A DNA stretch of 32,212 nucleotides, taken from the NCBI GenBank assembly GCA_002331045.1, contig DCYK01000035.1:11310-43521 (forward strand). The letters are read 5' to 3'. Under the pieces are notes generated by a model. The model was not told the DNA's origin. It did not search any database and saw only the letters and a list, made by a program, of their open reading frames with translations. This DNA is from Candidatus Saccharibacteria bacterium UBA2112 (lineage in GTDB: Bacteria > Patescibacteriota > Saccharimonadia > Saccharimonadales > Saccharimonadaceae). Positions 31,236 through 32,212 of the stretch are shown here, piece by piece (within the stretch, counting starts at the first letter, position 1; each line of letters opens with the position of its first letter). The translations under genes were made by a program, and so were the position numbers.

Positions 31236-32212
31236 ATGGCAGGCATTCTCGGCACTGGTATCCAGGACGGATTACTACTTAAACCGGTTACCTACAAGTG
31301 GGCATACGAACTATATGAACAGGCAGTTGCAAACACCTGGTTTCCGAACGAGGTTCAGTTAGGACAAGACCTCAGCGACTGGAAAAAAATGACCGACGAG
31401 GAGCGCCACGCCGTGGAGTTCCTGATGGCATACTTTAATCCAAATGAGCTGCTGGTTAATAAAGCGCTGGCGTTTGGCGTGTACCCATATGTCAACGCAG
31501 CAGAGTGTCACCTGTATCTGGCAAAACAGATGTGGGAAGAAGCAAACCACTGTATGGCGTTTGAATATATGCTGGAAACATTCCCGATTGATCGCGACAA
31601 ATCATACGCAGCACACATTGATGTGCCATCGATGGCAGTCAAAGAGGAATTCGAGACCAAGTTTATCAAGCGCATGACCGAGGACACGTTGGATATTACG
31701 ACAACCGAGGGCAAAAAGGACTTTATTCGTAACCTCATTGCGTACAACATTATCCTTGAAGGCATTTGGTTCTACAGCGGTTTCATGGTGGCACTCAGTT
31801 TTCGTCAGCGCAATCTGTTGCGTAACTTTGGTACGATGATTGATTGGGTCGTTCGTGACGAATCATTGCATCTCAAATTTGGCATCAACCTCATTTTGAC
31901 GGTTCTCGACGAAAACGAGGACTTGCAGACCGAAGAGTTTGCGAACGAAATCAAGCAAATGGTGCTCGATGGTGTCGCAATGGAAGAGCAGTATAACAAG
32001 GATCTACTACCAAATGGTATTCTCGGTCTCAACGCCGACTACATTAATCAATATGTGAAGTATTTGGCCGATCGTCGTCTAGAAGAACTTGGGTTTGATC
32101 CGCACTACAATGTCAGTAATCCAGCCAAGTGGATGGCCGCAGCAAACGATACATTGCAATTGGTCAACTTCTTTGAGGCAACAAATACGAGTTACGAAGT
32201 AAACGCAGAAGG
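31236..32212 (+). CDS. nrdB: Ribonucleotide reductase small subunit (NrdB), class Ic-like, 3' cut by window
   Basis: The gene starts with ATG at 31236 (AAGGAA 7 nt upstream) and is open to the last base, giving 325 residues without its C-terminus. R2 metal ligands are visible at family spacing: Glu71 (NPNELLV), Glu102 and His105 (EEANH), Glu175 (LEGIWFY), Glu209 and His212 (RDESLH). The position of the radical tyrosine (His plus four) is Phe109, and the first ligand is Glu rather than Asp. These two exchanges together are the signature of Chlamydia-type class Ic subunits, which use a Mn/Fe cluster instead of a tyrosyl radical. It forms one operon with nrdA and the CxxC ORF. Confidence 0.93.
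   Translation, partial: MAGILGTGIQDGLLLKPVTYKWAYELYEQAVANTWFPNEVQLGQDLSDWKKMTDEERHAVEFLMAYFNPNELLVNKALAFGVYPYVNAAECHLYLAKQMWEEANHCMAFEYMLETFPIDRDKSYAAHIDVPSMAVKEEFETKFIKRMTEDTLDITTTEGKKDFIRNLIAYNIILEGIWFYSGFMVALSFRQRNLLRNFGTMIDWVVRDESLHLKFGINLILTVLDENEDLQTEEFANEIKQMVLDGVAMEEQYNKDLLPNGILGLNADYINQYVKYLADRRLEELGFDPHYNVSNPAKWMAAANDTLQLVNFFEATNTSYEVNAE

Noticed and set aside
31190..31279. Short frame starting MARLFQHLRKGL before nrdB
   Set aside because: It overlaps the nrdB start in another frame; its only likely use would be translational coupling, for which there is no evidence.
1..32212. CRISPR arrays, cas genes, retron or DGR reverse transcriptase, rRNA genes
   Set aside because: No regularly spaced direct repeats and no reading frame with reverse transcriptase or Cas motifs were seen; the Gly/Pro repeat DNA at 20263-20304 is coding low complexity.

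Overview
The window looks like a chromosomal piece of a Candidatus Saccharibacteria (TM7, Patescibacteria/CPR) genome. This rests on gene content and protein style: a short Mur ligase, FemAB-type transferases, DUF11/LPxTG surface protein, proline-rich hypotheticals and the ISXO2/IS1595-type transposase. It also rests on many start codons sitting 6-8 nt behind a -10 hexamer with no Shine-Dalgarno. UGA is used as a stop (for example in the tsaD and FemX-like genes), which argues against the Gracilibacteria/SR1 code. The taxonomic call is an inference from reading, not from a database search.

Layout. 1-7.7 kb: housekeeping and envelope genes (partial FemAB transferase, tsaD and tsaC for tRNA t6A, a MurE-like ligase lacking the N-terminal domain, a lipoprotein, a second FemX-like transferase, an orphan phosphoglucomutase domain I, a phosphoribosyltransferase-like protein). 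7.8-15.2 kb: an accessory island with an IS1595-family transposase, a replication-relaxation-like winged-helix gene whose 3' end is frameshifted, a strongly structured intergenic stretch, a 796-aa parallel beta-helix (tail-spike-like) protein, and on the minus strand a compact CBASS anti-phage operon (CD-NTase, Cap15 membrane effector, and a third overlapping gene I do not recognise).

15.2-17.7 kb: groES-groEL with two CIRCE (HrcA) operators. One sits on the groES promoter; the other abuts the divergent CBASS promoter. 17.7-22.6 kb: a surface/envelope block (proline-rich protein, 775-aa membrane protein, DUF11/LPQTG protein, Thr/Pro-rich protein). 22.7-26.3 kb: phosphoglucose/phosphomannose isomerase, a small unknown, and a MacB-like ABC exporter pair. 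26.4-26.9 kb: tRNA-Ser(GGA) embedded in partial tRNA duplications. 27-28.1 kb: a membrane-anchored small protein, a YdeI/OmpD-associated-like protein and a MarR regulator.

28.3-32.2 kb: the ribonucleotide reductase operon. It has a promoter, a foldable leader RNA, nrdA without its C-terminal redox cysteines, a separate 57-aa ORF that ends in a CxxC motif, and nrdB (cut by the window end) carrying the Glu/Phe signature of class Ic (Chlamydia-type) R2.

The most unusual items are the CIRCE-adjacent three-gene CBASS operon in a reduced CPR genome, and the split RNR in which the redox-active tail seems to be a separate small protein.
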